Shown here piece after piece: positions 50,119 to 58,524 of a DNA stretch of 64,000 nucleotides. The stretch spans positions 30,168 to 94,167 of the forward strand of contig LNFL01000166.1 in NCBI GenBank assembly GCA_001464275.1. Reading direction: 5' to 3'. The notes beneath the pieces are model-generated. The model did not search any database, was not told the DNA's origin, and saw only the letters and a program-made list of their open reading frames with translations. The position numbers were made by a program, and so were the translations under genes. Source of the DNA: Actinobacteria bacterium Ga0077560 (GTDB lineage Bacteria > Actinomycetota > Thermoleophilia > Miltoncostaeales > Miltoncostaeaceae). Every line of letters begins with the position of its first letter. Position 1 is the stretch's first letter.

Positions 50119-50967
50119 TCAGGCCCCCACGTTCAGCGTCACCGACATCCCCGCGTCCGGGGATCCGGTGACCGTGCCCAGCTGTGTCGCATATCCGTCC
50201 GCGAAGACCATGTCGGTGTCCAGCGAGAGCTGACCCAGGTTCGACAGGCTGGCGGCGTACCCGTCCGCCGCGTAGGCCAGCTCGCAGGCATCCTGGGGGA
50301 ACGCCAGCTGTGAGGTCACCAGCTTCGCCCCGCCGGCCGTCGCGTCCGCGAGGCTCGGGTACACCTCGAAGTGCACGTGCGGCCAGCGCCCCGGGTAGCA
50401 GCCGGGGAAGATCGTGGTGAAGGTGACCTCGCCCCGCGCGTCGGTCTCCTGCACGCCGCGCAGCCAGTTCTGGTCGGTCACCCCGTCCGAGTAGAGCGAG
50501 TACCGCCCCTCGCGGTCGCAGTGCCACACGTACACCGCGGCCCCCGCCAGGGGCACGCCGCCCTCCGAGATGTCCAGGAGCCGGAGGGTCATCGTGAGCG
50601 GGACGCCGTCGGCGGTGCCGCTCGACCCGGCGAAGCTCCGGGTGATGTCGGAGCGCACGATCCCGCTCTCGGCGAGCACGTTCGGGCCGTTGGATCCGTC
50701 GCCGGGGAACGGGCCGGCCGTCTCCTGGGGGATCGTGGAGGTGGGGACGTCCCCCGCCGCGGAGGTGGACGTGGTCGATCCGGTCGCCGTGGTGGCGGGG
50801 GAGGTGGTCGCCCCGGCGGAGTCGCCGTCGGATGACGATCCGCATCCCACCAGGGCGGTCAAGCCGCCCACCGCCAGCAGCTGCAGCGCGCGGCGGCGGC
50901 TCATGAGCGTCGACACGTCGAACGCCAGGCCCCGGTCGTGGTCGTGCACCTCGTGCTCTTCGGCCAT
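50119..50967 (-). CDS. Intradiol dioxygenase-like Tat lipoprotein
   Basis: The 282-aa product has a twin-Arg leader with lipobox (LMSRRRALQLLAVGGLTALVGC near residues 21-42), then a Ser/Thr-rich linker of about 45 residues. The dioxygenase core follows. It has ETAGPFPGDGSNGPN, VYVWHCDREGRYSLYSDG (Tyr), and the iron site FPGCYPGRWPHVHFEVYP with Tyr and the His-x-His pair. Fe(III) intradiol enzymes cleave catechol rings; exported lipid-anchored versions are common in actinobacteria but their substrate is unknown. Start at ATG 50967 after GGGAGCAGGGG. Confidence 0.85.
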   Translation of the reverse strand: MAEEHEVHDHDRGLAFDVSTLMSRRRALQLLAVGGLTALVGCGSSSDGDSAGATTSPATTATGSTTSTSAAGDVPTSTIPQETAGPFPGDGSNGPNVLAESGIVRSDITRSFAGSSGTADGVPLTMTLRLLDISEGGVPLAGAAVYVWHCDREGRYSLYSDGVTDQNWLRGVQETDARGEVTFTTIFPGCYPGRWPHVHFEVYPSLADATAGGAKLVTSQLAFPQDACELAYAADGYAASLSNLGQLSLDTDMVFADGYATQLGTVTGSPDAGMSVTLNVGA

Positions 50968-51038
50968 CCCCTGCTCCCGTCTCGTGGTGTGGGCGGGGCG
51001 AGCCTGCCGGATCCTCCTGAGGATTTCCTGAGGCCCGG

Positions 51039-51575
51039 TCAGCCCCCGCGGACCTGCGCCGCGGTGGGGCAGCGCGTGCCGTGATCCGCCATGTACCAGG
51101 TCAGGATCATGTGGCGGCGGGGATCGGTGTTGAAGCTGGTCGAGATCGCCCGGCCACCCACCCGGCCGCACCACCACCAGATGGTGTCGCCGGTGACGTC
51201 GACGATGCGGCGGAAGCGCCCGGGGTACGCGCGGCGCATGGCGATCTCCGAGCCGGCGGCCATGGAGCACGCGCCCACCACGTCCTTGGCGCAGAATCCC
51301 GGCCCGGACACGACGAACTGCCGCACGCGTCCCCGGGATCCCGCCCGGGTGAGGTACACGTCCATGATCGCGGTGTCGGAGTACGTCATCACCCCGAAGC
51401 CGTTCTCCCGCAGCGGGCGCCCGAGGGTGGCGACCACCGCCGCGCGGGTCTGGTGGAGCGTCGCGCCCGCGACGCCCCGGAACGGGACCACCTGACCGGA
51501 CTCCACCGTGGCCGCGCCGACCGGCGCCGTCACCAGAACGGCCGTCGCGGCGGTCAGGACGGCGGCGCGGATCAT
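51039..51575 (-). CDS. Secreted hypothetical protein
   Basis: The 178-aa product has a signal peptide (MIRAAVLTAATAVLVTAPVGAAT). The repeat-like motif ATLHQTRAAVVATLGRPLRENGFGVMTYSDTAIMDVYL is seen in many exported actinobacterial proteins of unknown role. Three or four Cys (FCAKDV, ACSM, WWCGRV, TRCPT) may form disulfides. The ATG overlaps the stop of the helicase gene (ATGA), so the two are co-transcribed. Confidence 0.7.
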   Translation of the reverse strand: MIRAAVLTAATAVLVTAPVGAATVESGQVVPFRGVAGATLHQTRAAVVATLGRPLRENGFGVMTYSDTAIMDVYLTRAGSRGRVRQFVVSGPGFCAKDVVGACSMAAGSEIAMRRAYPGRFRRIVDVTGDTIWWWCGRVGGRAISTSFNTDPRRHMILTWYMADHGTRCPTAAQVRGG

Positions 51576-53242
51576 GCGCCCACGTTACTCCCGGAGGTCC
51601 GCGACCCGGCGATGCGCGACAGCCAGCGGTGCGCTTGCTCCCGGCGGCGCTCCAGCTGCTCCAGCGTGGCCTCGCCGATGCGCTGCACGCCCACCAGCCG
51701 GTTGAGCTCGGAGTTCACCTGCGCATGGCTGCCCCCGGTGATGCGGGCGATCTCGCTGACCGCCGCGGCGTTCGCGTCACGCAGCAGCCGGCGCCGCTGG
51801 CGGGGGCTCAGGTCGGTGGCCACCGACCCCTCGCCGGGCACGGGCGCGTCCAGGTGCGGTGCGGGCATGAGCTCCAGCACCAGGCTCTCGTCGTCGTCCG
51901 GCTCCTCGACCGCGTACAGGCCGTCAACGTCGGGGCCGTGCATGGCCTCCGAGCCCACGGCGCGGGACGACACGGCGGCGAACAGCGACAGCTGCTCCTC
52001 GTCGCGCTGCGGGCGGGGGTACTCGTCGAGGGCGTTGGGGTCCTCCTGCCGCTCGTCGTCGTCGCGCCGGCGCAGGCTGTGGCGGCGCTGCTCGGCGATC
52101 GCGAAGGCGTGCGCGCGCAGGCGGGGGTCGTCCGGGATGAACATGTAGGCGGGCTGCGGCCCCAGGCCGCGGATCCACCGGGCCAGGCGGCCCACGGCCT
52201 GCCGGAAGAACAGCTCGGTGGTGGTCGTGGTGGCCAGCACCCCCACGCGCAGCCGCGGGATGTCGACGCCCTCCGACACCATCCGCACCGCCACGATCCA
52301 CGGATCGCGGCTGTCGCCGAACGCGGCGATCTTCCGGCTGGCCTCCGGGTCCTCCGAGACCGCGACCACGGGATCCACGTTCAGGCGCAGCCGCAGGATG
52401 CGGGCGATGCCGCGGGCGTGCTCCTGGTCCATCGCGATCACCAGGCCCGCGGCCTCCGGATGGGTGCGGCGCACGTCCATGAGCTGCCCGTGGGCGCGCA
52501 CCAGCACGTCCGGCAGCCACTCGCCCTCCACCGACAGGGCCGTGCGCAGCCGCTGCGCGGAGGCCACGGCGTCGAGCTGGTCGGTGAACGACGCCGAGGC
52601 GAGCAGGCCGTCGTTGTCGATCCACTCCATCTCGCCGTCCACGCGCGGGAAGTGCACGGGGCGCACCACCCCGCCGTCGCGCAGTGCGGCGCCGTAGCCG
52701 TACTCCACGTCGGCCTCGGCCATGTGGTCGCCGTCGTACCGCACGAACGGGATGGCGTTGGTGTCCGACCGGAAGGGCGTGCCCGACAGGCACAGGCGCA
52801 CGGCGGCGTCCCCGAAGGCGGCGCGCACCGAGTCCCCCCAGGCGCGGTCGTCGCCGGCGTGGTGGACCTCGTCGAGCACGACGATCCCGTTCCGTGCGAT
52901 GGCCCCCAGCGCGGCGGCGCTGGTGGCGACCTGCTGATAGGTGGTCACCACCCCGTGGACGTCCCCGGGCAGCGTCTCGTCCTGGGCGGTCCACCCGGTG
53001 TCCAGGTGCAGGTCCAGACGCTCGGCGGCGTCGGCCCACTGGGTCTTGAGGTGCTGGGTGGGGGCCACCACGACCAGCCGCCGGCCCGGCATCTGCGCCA
53101 GGCTCTGCCGCGCCGCGGTCAGCGCGAAGGTGGTCTTCCCCGCCCCCGGGGTCGCGACCGCGAGGAAATCGGGGGTTTGGCGGGCGGCGAAGGCGTCGAG
53201 GGCGGCCTTCTGCCAGCGCCGCAGGCGGATCGAGCGGGCCAT
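51572..53242 (-). CDS. DEAD/DEAH-box superfamily 2 helicase
   Basis: The 556-aa product has an N-terminal Q-like RLRRWQKAALDAFAARQ, Walker A ATPGAGKTTFALTAAR (residues about 29-44), VVVAPTQHLKTQWADAA (Ia), VVLDEVHHAGDD (DEVH box), LSGTPFRSDT (III), VSEGVDIPRLRVGVLAT (V) and FRQAVGRLARW (VI). This is a type III restriction/UvrB-like SF2 helicase; the C-terminal 130 residues are acidic then helical and not assigned. Possibly a DNA repair or defence helicase. Start ATG 53242; long upstream frame rejected. Confidence 0.88.
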   Translation of the reverse strand: MARSIRLRRWQKAALDAFAARQTPDFLAVATPGAGKTTFALTAARQSLAQMPGRRLVVVAPTQHLKTQWADAAERLDLHLDTGWTAQDETLPGDVHGVVTTYQQVATSAAALGAIARNGIVVLDEVHHAGDDRAWGDSVRAAFGDAAVRLCLSGTPFRSDTNAIPFVRYDGDHMAEADVEYGYGAALRDGGVVRPVHFPRVDGEMEWIDNDGLLASASFTDQLDAVASAQRLRTALSVEGEWLPDVLVRAHGQLMDVRRTHPEAAGLVIAMDQEHARGIARILRLRLNVDPVVAVSEDPEASRKIAAFGDSRDPWIVAVRMVSEGVDIPRLRVGVLATTTTTELFFRQAVGRLARWIRGLGPQPAYMFIPDDPRLRAHAFAIAEQRRHSLRRRDDDERQEDPNALDEYPRPQRDEEQLSLFAAVSSRAVGSEAMHGPDVDGLYAVEEPDDDESLVLELMPAPHLDAPVPGEGSVATDLSPRQRRRLLRDANAAAVSEIARITGGSHAQVNSELNRLVGVQRIGEATLEQLERRREQAHRWLSRIAGSRTSGSNVGA

Positions 53243-53324
53243 CGTGCGGCCGCCGAGGATAGCGGGGCGGGGGGCGTTGGCGAACTCCCGCCGGGCGGCG
53301 GCCGGGTGGGTCCGGCCGCCGGAG

Positions 53325-53330
53325 TACCGT
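53325..53330 (+). promoter_or_regulatory. Candidate -10 element (leaderless) of the 53339 gene
   Basis: TACCGT is 8 nt from the GTG at 53339; it argues against the GTG at 53333. Confidence 0.4.
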
Positions 53331-53338
53331 GGGTGCGA

Positions 53339-53818
53339 GTGGACTGGCTGGATGCGCATCAGGGCACGGTCACCGCGGTCTCCGGCACCGTCGTGTGCCT
53401 GGCCGTCCTGCTGCTGGTCATCGCCGTCGCCCGGGGTCAGGCGCAGACCCGCGTCGCGCTCTACGGCGCCCGGCCCGTGCCGCGGCCGCCGGAGTTCACC
53501 ACCGAGGAGGGCGGGGGCCTGCGCATCGTGGTGCCGCTGGCCAACACCTCGCCGTGGCCCGCGCAGGCACTCGCCGCGGAGGCCCGCATCAATGGCCGGC
53601 GCGTGGACGGCGGGGTGCGCGACGCGACCCTGTTCGGCGGGGTGCCGGGGGTGCCGATCGCCGCCTCGGCGTGCCGGCCGTCGTTCACCTGGCCGATGGG
53701 GGTGCTGGACGCGTCGGTCGAATTGCGCTGGAGCTGGAGGGACGGCGCGGGGCGTCACCGGGCGCGCTGGCAGGGCACCGTACGTGTGCCTGAGCAGGCA
53801 CTTCCACCCGGCCGCTGA
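53339..53818 (+). CDS. Single-pass membrane protein, unknown function
   Basis: The 159-aa product has a short N-terminus, one helix (VSGTVVCLAVLLLVIAVARG), then an extracytoplasmic beta-rich domain (LRIVVPLANTSPWPAQALAAEARING, ASVELRWSWRDGAGRHRARW). No family recognised. Divergent from the helicase gene. Confidence 0.6.
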   Translation: MDWLDAHQGTVTAVSGTVVCLAVLLLVIAVARGQAQTRVALYGARPVPRPPEFTTEEGGGLRIVVPLANTSPWPAQALAAEARINGRRVDGGVRDATLFGGVPGVPIAASACRPSFTWPMGVLDASVELRWSWRDGAGRHRARWQGTVRVPEQALPPGR

Positions 53819-53975
53819 CACGTGTCACCGGGCGACGAGGAGTCCGGGGACGGGCATGGAAGAATGATGCGGCCACCCGGTCGCGCGACCGTGACGGACA
53901 CCCCTCCCCGGGTCCCGACCCGTCCATCTCAGGCGCGCCGGCCGGCCGTTCCCCCTACGCCCTGGGAGGGTTGAG
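53819..53975. other. Non-coding gap
   Basis: No gene or clear promoter hexamer was seen in this 157-bp stretch; its 3' end carries GGGAGGG, the ribosome site of the next gene. Confidence 0.4.
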
Positions 53976-54257
53976 TTGATCCGGAAGCGCCGCGAGAAGG
54001 ACGGGAACGTGCGCCTCACGTTCGCCGTCGAGTCCGACCGCCCGGTGTCGCTGGTGTGCGACCACAACGGGTGGGACCCCAGCGCCACGCCCCTGAAGCC
54101 CCGCACCAACGGGACCCGCTCCGCGACCCTGCTGGTGCCGCCCGGCACGCCGGTGCGGTTCCGCTACTTCGCCGAGCCGGGAGAGTGGTTCGACGACCCC
54201 AACGCCGACCTCGAGCCCAACGGCCTGGGCGGCACGCACTCCCTGGTGGTCGCCTAA
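53976..54257 (+). CDS. CBM48/isoamylase N-terminal domain protein
   Basis: This 93-aa single-domain protein has the beta-sandwich seen at the N-terminus of glycogen branching and debranching enzymes (VRLTFAVESDRPVSLVCDHNGWDPSATPLKPR, FRYFAEPGEWFDDPNADLEPNGLGG). Stand-alone forms are small carbohydrate- or AMPK-beta-like binding proteins; the partner is unknown. TTG start after GGGAGGGTTGAG. Confidence 0.78.
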   Translation: MIRKRREKDGNVRLTFAVESDRPVSLVCDHNGWDPSATPLKPRTNGTRSATLLVPPGTPVRFRYFAEPGEWFDDPNADLEPNGLGGTHSLVVA

Positions 54258-54267
54258 CACCGCCTCG

Positions 54268-54303
54268 GGCCGGCGCGTCCCAGGGGGACAGGGCGCGCCG
54301 GCC
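54268..54303. terminator. Convergent terminator hairpin
   Basis: GGCCGGCGCG / CGCGCCGGCC, a perfect 10-bp stem with a 16-nt loop, lies between the CBM48 and reductase genes. Confidence 0.6.
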
Positions 54304-54311
54304 GTCGGTGG

Positions 54312-54902
54312 TCAGGCCACGGCGGAGTCCGCCGCGGCCTCGGCGGCGGCCTCCGCGGCCACCTCGCGGAGCCCGGTGATGAGCCCGAGCGCCGCCGCCA
54401 CGGTGTCCCCGTCGGCGAAGCGTCCCGCGTCGTCGAGGAGGGTGTTGGCCTTCTTCACGCCGAGCTCGGTCTCGACGACCCTGGCCCCCGATGCGGTGAG
54501 CACCTTGCGCACCTCCGCGGCGGACCAGACCGCCCCGAACGCCGATGGGCTCACCCCCACCACCGCCACCGGGCGACCCACCAGGGGCCCCGTGCCGTAG
54601 GGACGCGACGCCCAGTCCAGGGCGTTCTTCAGCACGCCGGGGATGGAGGAGTTGTACTCGGGGGTGGCGATGAGGATGCCGTCCACGCCGTGCATCCGTG
54701 CACGGAGGTCCTCGACCGCGGCCGGCCCGGGCCGCGTGTCGAGGTCCTCGTTGAAGTGCGGCAGGTCCCCGAGGCCCTCGAAGAGGGTGACCTCGACGTC
54801 CTCGGGAGCCTGCTCGGCCACCGCCTCCAGGAGGCGGCGGTTGAGCGACCCCGACCGCAGGCTCCCCGGGACGGCGAGCACCCGGAAGGGGTCGCGGCTC
54901 AC
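54312..54902 (-). CDS. NAD(P)H-dependent FMN reductase
   Basis: This flavodoxin-fold reductase of 196 aa (NADPH-dependent FMN/quinone or chromate reductase family) has LAVPGSLRSGSLNRRLLEA at the N-terminus (FMN phosphate loop), TPEYNSSIPGVLKNALDWASRP (family signature) and a C-terminal alanine-rich helix. Likely reduces quinones or flavin. It overlaps YceI by 4 nt and is probably controlled by the divergent MarR. Confidence 0.88.
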   Translation of the reverse strand: MSRDPFRVLAVPGSLRSGSLNRRLLEAVAEQAPEDVEVTLFEGLGDLPHFNEDLDTRPGPAAVEDLRARMHGVDGILIATPEYNSSIPGVLKNALDWASRPYGTGPLVGRPVAVVGVSPSAFGAVWSAAEVRKVLTASGARVVETELGVKKANTLLDDAGRFADGDTVAAALGLITGLREVAAEAAAEAAADSAVA

Positions 54903-55456
54903 GCCTCGGCCCCCGCCAGGATCGCCTCGACCTCCCAGTCCAGGCTCACGCGCTCGGCCACGGCCGGCACGCCGTTGTCCATGATGGTGTTCCAGCTGAT
55001 CCCGAACTCCCTGCGGTCGATCTGGCCCGTCACGGCGATGCCCACGCGGGTGTTGCCGTAGGGGTCCTGGCCCAGGCCCAGCTCGCCGGTGAGGGTCACC
55101 GGGCGGGTCACGCCGCGCAGGGTGAGCTCACCCTCGATGCGCAGGGCGCCGTCGTCGGCGAGCTCGACGCTGCTGGAGCGGAAGGTCCCGGTGGGGTGGT
55201 TCGCGGCGTCGAAGAAGTCGGGGGTCAGGAGGTGGCCCGTGAGGGTGGCGTCCTTGGTGACCAGGCTGTCGATCGTCGCCGTGCCGACGATCTCGGTGAT
55301 CCGGCCTCCATCGGTCACCAGGTGACCCTCGATGCCGGGGAAGCTGCCGCGGTAGGTGTTGATGCCGAGGTGCTTCACGCCGAACCCGACCGTCGAGTGG
55401 ATGGTGTCGAGGGCCCAGGTGCCTGCGGGGAGCTGCGTGGTGACTGCGGTGCTCAT
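54899..55456 (-). CDS. YceI-family lipocalin-like protein
   Basis: The 185-aa beta-barrel that binds isoprenoid-type lipids in characterised members has GTWALDTIHSTVGFGVKHLGINTYRGSF at the N-terminus. It has DSLVTKDATLTGHLLTPDFFDAANHPTGTF, LTLRGVTRPVTLTGEL and DRREFGISWN, all family blocks. No signal peptide. First gene of the unit with the FMN reductase and divergent from marR; two repeats in the gap are candidate operators. Confidence 0.9.
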   Translation of the reverse strand: MSTAVTTQLPAGTWALDTIHSTVGFGVKHLGINTYRGSFPGIEGHLVTDGGRITEIVGTATIDSLVTKDATLTGHLLTPDFFDAANHPTGTFRSSSVELADDGALRIEGELTLRGVTRPVTLTGELGLGQDPYGNTRVGIAVTGQIDRREFGISWNTIMDNGVPAVAERVSLDWEVEAILAGAEA

Positions 55457-55506
55457 GTGGGTTCTCCAGCGGTTCGAGTGCTTGCGGGTGAAATGGCCAA
55501 GCGGTT

Positions 55507-55528
55507 GATTGGTGTGTGCGAACCAATC
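55507..55528. promoter_or_regulatory. Candidate MarR operator (inverted repeat plus direct repeat)
   Basis: GATTGGT-(8 nt)-ACCAATC is a perfect 7-bp palindrome in the yceI-marR gap. The word TGTGTGCGAAC within it (55513-55523) occurs again at 55570-55580 next to the marR start, so two sites are likely. Confidence 0.55.
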
Positions 55529-55590
55529 GACGGGTCGGACTGTAGCCGCCATTCGTTGATCGCGCAACCTGTGTGTGCGAACATTTCTCC

Positions 55591-56043
55591 ATGAGCGGAT
55601 GCGACAACGGTGAGGTGCAGCTCTGGCGTGCCTTCCAGATGGCCCAGGCCACGGCGATCGAGCGCATCGAGGCGGAGCTCGAGCTGGAGGGGCTGCCGGC
55701 CCAGCTCGGCTGGTACGACGTCCTCTACGCGCTGCATTCCGCTCCGGAGCGCAGCCTGCGGATGCGCGAGCTCGCGCCACGCGTGGTCGTCACGCGCAGC
55801 TGGCTCAGCCGCGTGGTGGACCGCCTCGAGGCCGAGGGCTACGTGTGCCGGCGCAGCTGCCCCAGCGACCGGCGGGGCGCGTTCGTGGTGCTCACCGACG
55901 AGGGCGTGGCCCTGCTCGACCGGGCGCGCGCGTCGTTCGAGGCCGCCGTGCACGAGCACTTCGGGCGGCACATCCCCGACCTGGAGGCGCTGCGCGCGAT
56001 GCTCGCGGCGATCAACGCCCCGCAGTCCGAGCGGGCGGTGTGA
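55591..56043 (+). CDS. MarR family transcriptional regulator
   Basis: The 150-aa product has a MarR winged helix in the middle: [63 protein letters not shown] (split by description only; residues about 40-105). The DRRG wing is intact and helical dimer segments lie at both ends. It likely represses the divergent yceI/reductase genes and itself. Two Cys (YVCRRSC) could sense oxidants. Start ATG 55591. Confidence 0.9.
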   Translation: MSGCDNGEVQLWRAFQMAQATAIERIEAELELEGLPAQLGWYDVLYALHSAPERSLRMRELAPRVVVTRSWLSRVVDRLEAEGYVCRRSCPSDRRGAFVVLTDEGVALLDRARASFEAAVHEHFGRHIPDLEALRAMLAAINAPQSERAV

Positions 56044-56046
56044 TCA

Positions 56047-56081
56047 CCGGCCGGGCCCCGCGTCACGCGGGGCCCGGCCGG
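56047..56081. terminator. Very strong convergent terminator
   Basis: A perfect 16-bp stem (CCGGCCGGGCCCCGCG and complement) with a 3-nt loop lies between marR and the aldolase gene. Confidence 0.85.
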
Positions 56082-56089
56082 ATGACGCA

Positions 56090-57148
56090 CTAGGCGATCG
56101 TGACCTCGGGGCAGAGGTACACGTCCTGGATGGCGTTCAGCAGGCCCACGCCCTCGGCCATGGGGCGCTGGAACGCCTTGCGGCCGGAGATGAGGCCGGC
56201 GCCGCCGGCACGCTTGTTGATGACCGCAGTGGCGATCGCGTCGTGCAGGTCGTTGTCGCCGGACGCGCCGCCGGAGTTGATGAGCGGCGAGCGGCCCATG
56301 TAGCAGTTGGCGATCTGGTACCGGGTCATGTCGATATGAGCTCCGAGTACATCCGCTTGTCGGACTTCCCGAACTTCAGGTCGTCGAAGCCCGGCGCCGG
56401 GGTCTCCGGCAGCTTCTGCTTGATGATGTCCGCCTGGATCGTCACGCCCAGGTGGTTGGCCTGGCCCGTGAGGTCCGTGGCCGTGTGGTAGTCCACGCCG
56501 CCCGACTTGGTCTGGTTGAAGTCGGAGTTGCGCAGGTAGCACCACAGCACCGTGGCCATGCCCAGCTCGTGCGCCATCTCGAAGGCCCGTGAGACCTCGA
56601 CGATCTGCCGCTTGCTCTCGGCCGAGCCGAAGTAGATGGTCGCGCCGACCGCGACGGCCCCCATCTCCTGCGCCTGCTTGATCGACGCGAACGCGATCTG
56701 GTCGTAGGCGTTGGGGTACGAGAGGGAACTTCAGCAGGAACGGGATCTTGTGCGCGTACTTGCGGGCACACATCCCGAGCACCCCCAGGGTGCTCGCGAC
56801 CGCGTTGCAGCCGCCCTCGATCGCCAGCTCCACGATGTTGACCGGGTCGAAGTAGTCGGGGTTCTTGGCGAACGACGCCCCGCCCGAGTGCTCGATGCCC
56901 TGGTCGACGGGCAGAATCGACATGTACCCCGTGTTGGCGAGGCGGCCGTGTCCGAAGATCGCCTGGAGCGAGCGGAGCACCGGGATCGGACGGTCCGAGT
57001 CCGCGAGGACGCGGTCGATGAAGTCCGGGCCCGGCAGCGAGAGGCGGTCCGCGGAGATGGTCCCGCAGGTGTGCCCGAGCAGATGGTCTGCTGTGTCACC
57101 CAGAATCTCGGTGATCCCGTCGATCCCCTTCGCGCTCGTCGTCGCCAT
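56090..57148 (-). pseudogene. Class I fructose-bisphosphate aldolase (archaeal/FbaB-type) with two frame breaks
   Basis: This is the DhnA/FbaB-type aldolase of glycolysis and gluconeogenesis. The frame is in three pieces. The N-terminal piece (57148 to about 56730) has [23 protein letters not shown] and IPFLLKF. The middle piece (to 56326) has [19 protein letters not shown] and [22 protein letters not shown]. The C-terminal piece has [23 protein letters not shown]. At the first break the conserved Asn-His-Asn-Glu segment is absent (about 14 nt); at the second a Thr-Ser-Asp-His-Pro-like segment is absent (about 13 nt). The ATG at 57148 follows CAGGAGCG. A consensus error is more likely than a true pseudogene. 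Confidence 0.85.
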
Positions 57149-57231
57149 GCACACGCTCCTGATTCGCTTGCTGTTTCGGTCGGCCGCTTCACACTAGCCG
57201 AGCATGGGCCGAGCCCGCGCGCGTCGCGGGG

Positions 57232-58524
57232 TCAGTCCATGAGGTAGCGGGCCTTCAGCGCCCGGTCGGGTCCCGACACCTCGGGCGCGCCCGGCCCGCG
57301 GCTCACCAGGGGTGCGGACGGTGGCGGCGCGGCCATCGATGCGCGCGGCCAGCACAGGGCCACCAGGGCGATGAGGATGGCGTTCCGGGCGGCCAGCACC
57401 GCGATGGGCCCGTCCTGCAGGGCCACCAGGTCGAAGTAGTGGCGCGGGAAGTAGAGCTGGGTGGTGACCAGGGCGGCCACGCCGCCCGCCACCGCCCCCC
57501 AGCCGTACCGTCCGCACACCAGGAACGTCGCCGGCAGCAGCCACACCATGAACTGCGGCGACAGGACCTTCCCGGTGGCGAGCAGGGCGACGATCGTGGT
57601 GGCGAACCCGGCCGTCAGCAGGCGGGCGTCCAGCCCGCGGCGGGCGCGCCGCATGCCGGCGGCGGTCGCGACGGCGATGGCCCCCACGAGGGCCACCATC
57701 AGCGCGGTGCCGACGGAGGCGATGATCGCCGGGCCGTGGGCGGGCAGGCCCTGGCTGCCGAACGAGCTCTCGACCGTGAGCGGCACGTCGGCCAGCGCGT
57801 GCAGCACCAGCATGTAGGTGGACGCCATCGACTCGATCTGCGGCGGGCGGTTGAGGTGGTAGCCCACGATGTTCCACGTGCCCGACGGGTTCGCGACGAA
57901 GAAGGGCAGCGTCACCAGGGCGGCGGCGCCCAGCGCGGCGGCGGCGCCGGTGACGGCGGGCCGCCGCCCCACCCGGTGGGACTGCCACACCAGCAGCAGC
58001 GGGATCAGCAGCAGCGGGATCAGCTTCAGCAGGATCCCCACGCTCATCAGCGCCCACATGAGCCGCCACCGCTCGGTGACCGCGGCGAACAGCATCCACA
58101 CGAGCGTCGCCGAGAGCGCCAGGTCGAAGCGGGTGGACAGGACGTTGCCCAGCAACAGCGGAGCGCAGGCCACCACCGCCACGGCCGCCACCCGGCGCCC
58201 GCGGGACAGCCCCAGGGCGTCCCCCACGGCGGCGACGCCCGCCGCGGTGAGGCACATGAACGAGGACATGAGCGCGGGGAACGCGACGTCGTAGTCGGTG
58301 GGGATGAGGTCGGTGACCCAGAACAGGGCCGTGGCCAGCGGCGGGTACTCGACGTCGAAGTCCTTATAGGGCACAAGCCCCGAGGCGATGGACGACGCGA
58401 TGCGCTCGTAGACCGGGACGTCGGTGATCCCCGGGTCCGACCACAGCGAGAACAGCCGGAAGGGCACCAGCCACACCAGCAGCGCGGCGACGGCCGCCCC
58501 AACGGGCGCGGCGACCCGGTTCAT
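57232..58524 (-). CDS. GT87/DUF2029-like polyprenol-phosphate glycosyltransferase
   Basis: The 430-aa polytopic membrane protein has about ten helices and a GT-C-like first loop PVYERIASSIASGLVPYKDFDVEYPPLATALFW, with the acidic D-x-E (FDVEYPP) typical of family 87. Such enzymes use polyprenol-phosphate sugars as donors for outer envelope glycans. The ATG overlaps the stop of the following large membrane protein gene (ATGA). Target glycan unknown. Confidence 0.8.
   Translation of the reverse strand: MNRVAAPVGAAVAALLVWLVPFRLFSLWSDPGITDVPVYERIASSIASGLVPYKDFDVEYPPLATALFWVTDLIPTDYDVAFPALMSSFMCLTAAGVAAVGDALGLSRGRRVAAVAVVACAPLLLGNVLSTRFDLALSATLVWMLFAAVTERWRLMWALMSVGILLKLIPLLLIPLLLVWQSHRVGRRPAVTGAAAALGAAALVTLPFFVANPSGTWNIVGYHLNRPPQIESMASTYMLVLHALADVPLTVESSFGSQGLPAHGPAIIASVGTALMVALVGAIAVATAAGMRRARRGLDARLLTAGFATTIVALLATGKVLSPQFMVWLLPATFLVCGRYGWGAVAGGVAALVTTQLYFPRHYFDLVALQDGPIAVLAARNAILIALVALCWPRASMAAPPPSAPLVSRGPGAPEVSGPDRALKARYLMD

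Noticed and set aside
51629..53818. A 729-codon plus-strand frame over the helicase gene
   Set aside because: Only its last 160 codons (from 53339) look like a protein; the rest is a shadow of the helicase.
56326..56664. Separate 112-aa gene with aldolase-like sequence
   Set aside because: It is the middle part of the frame-broken aldolase, not an independent gene.
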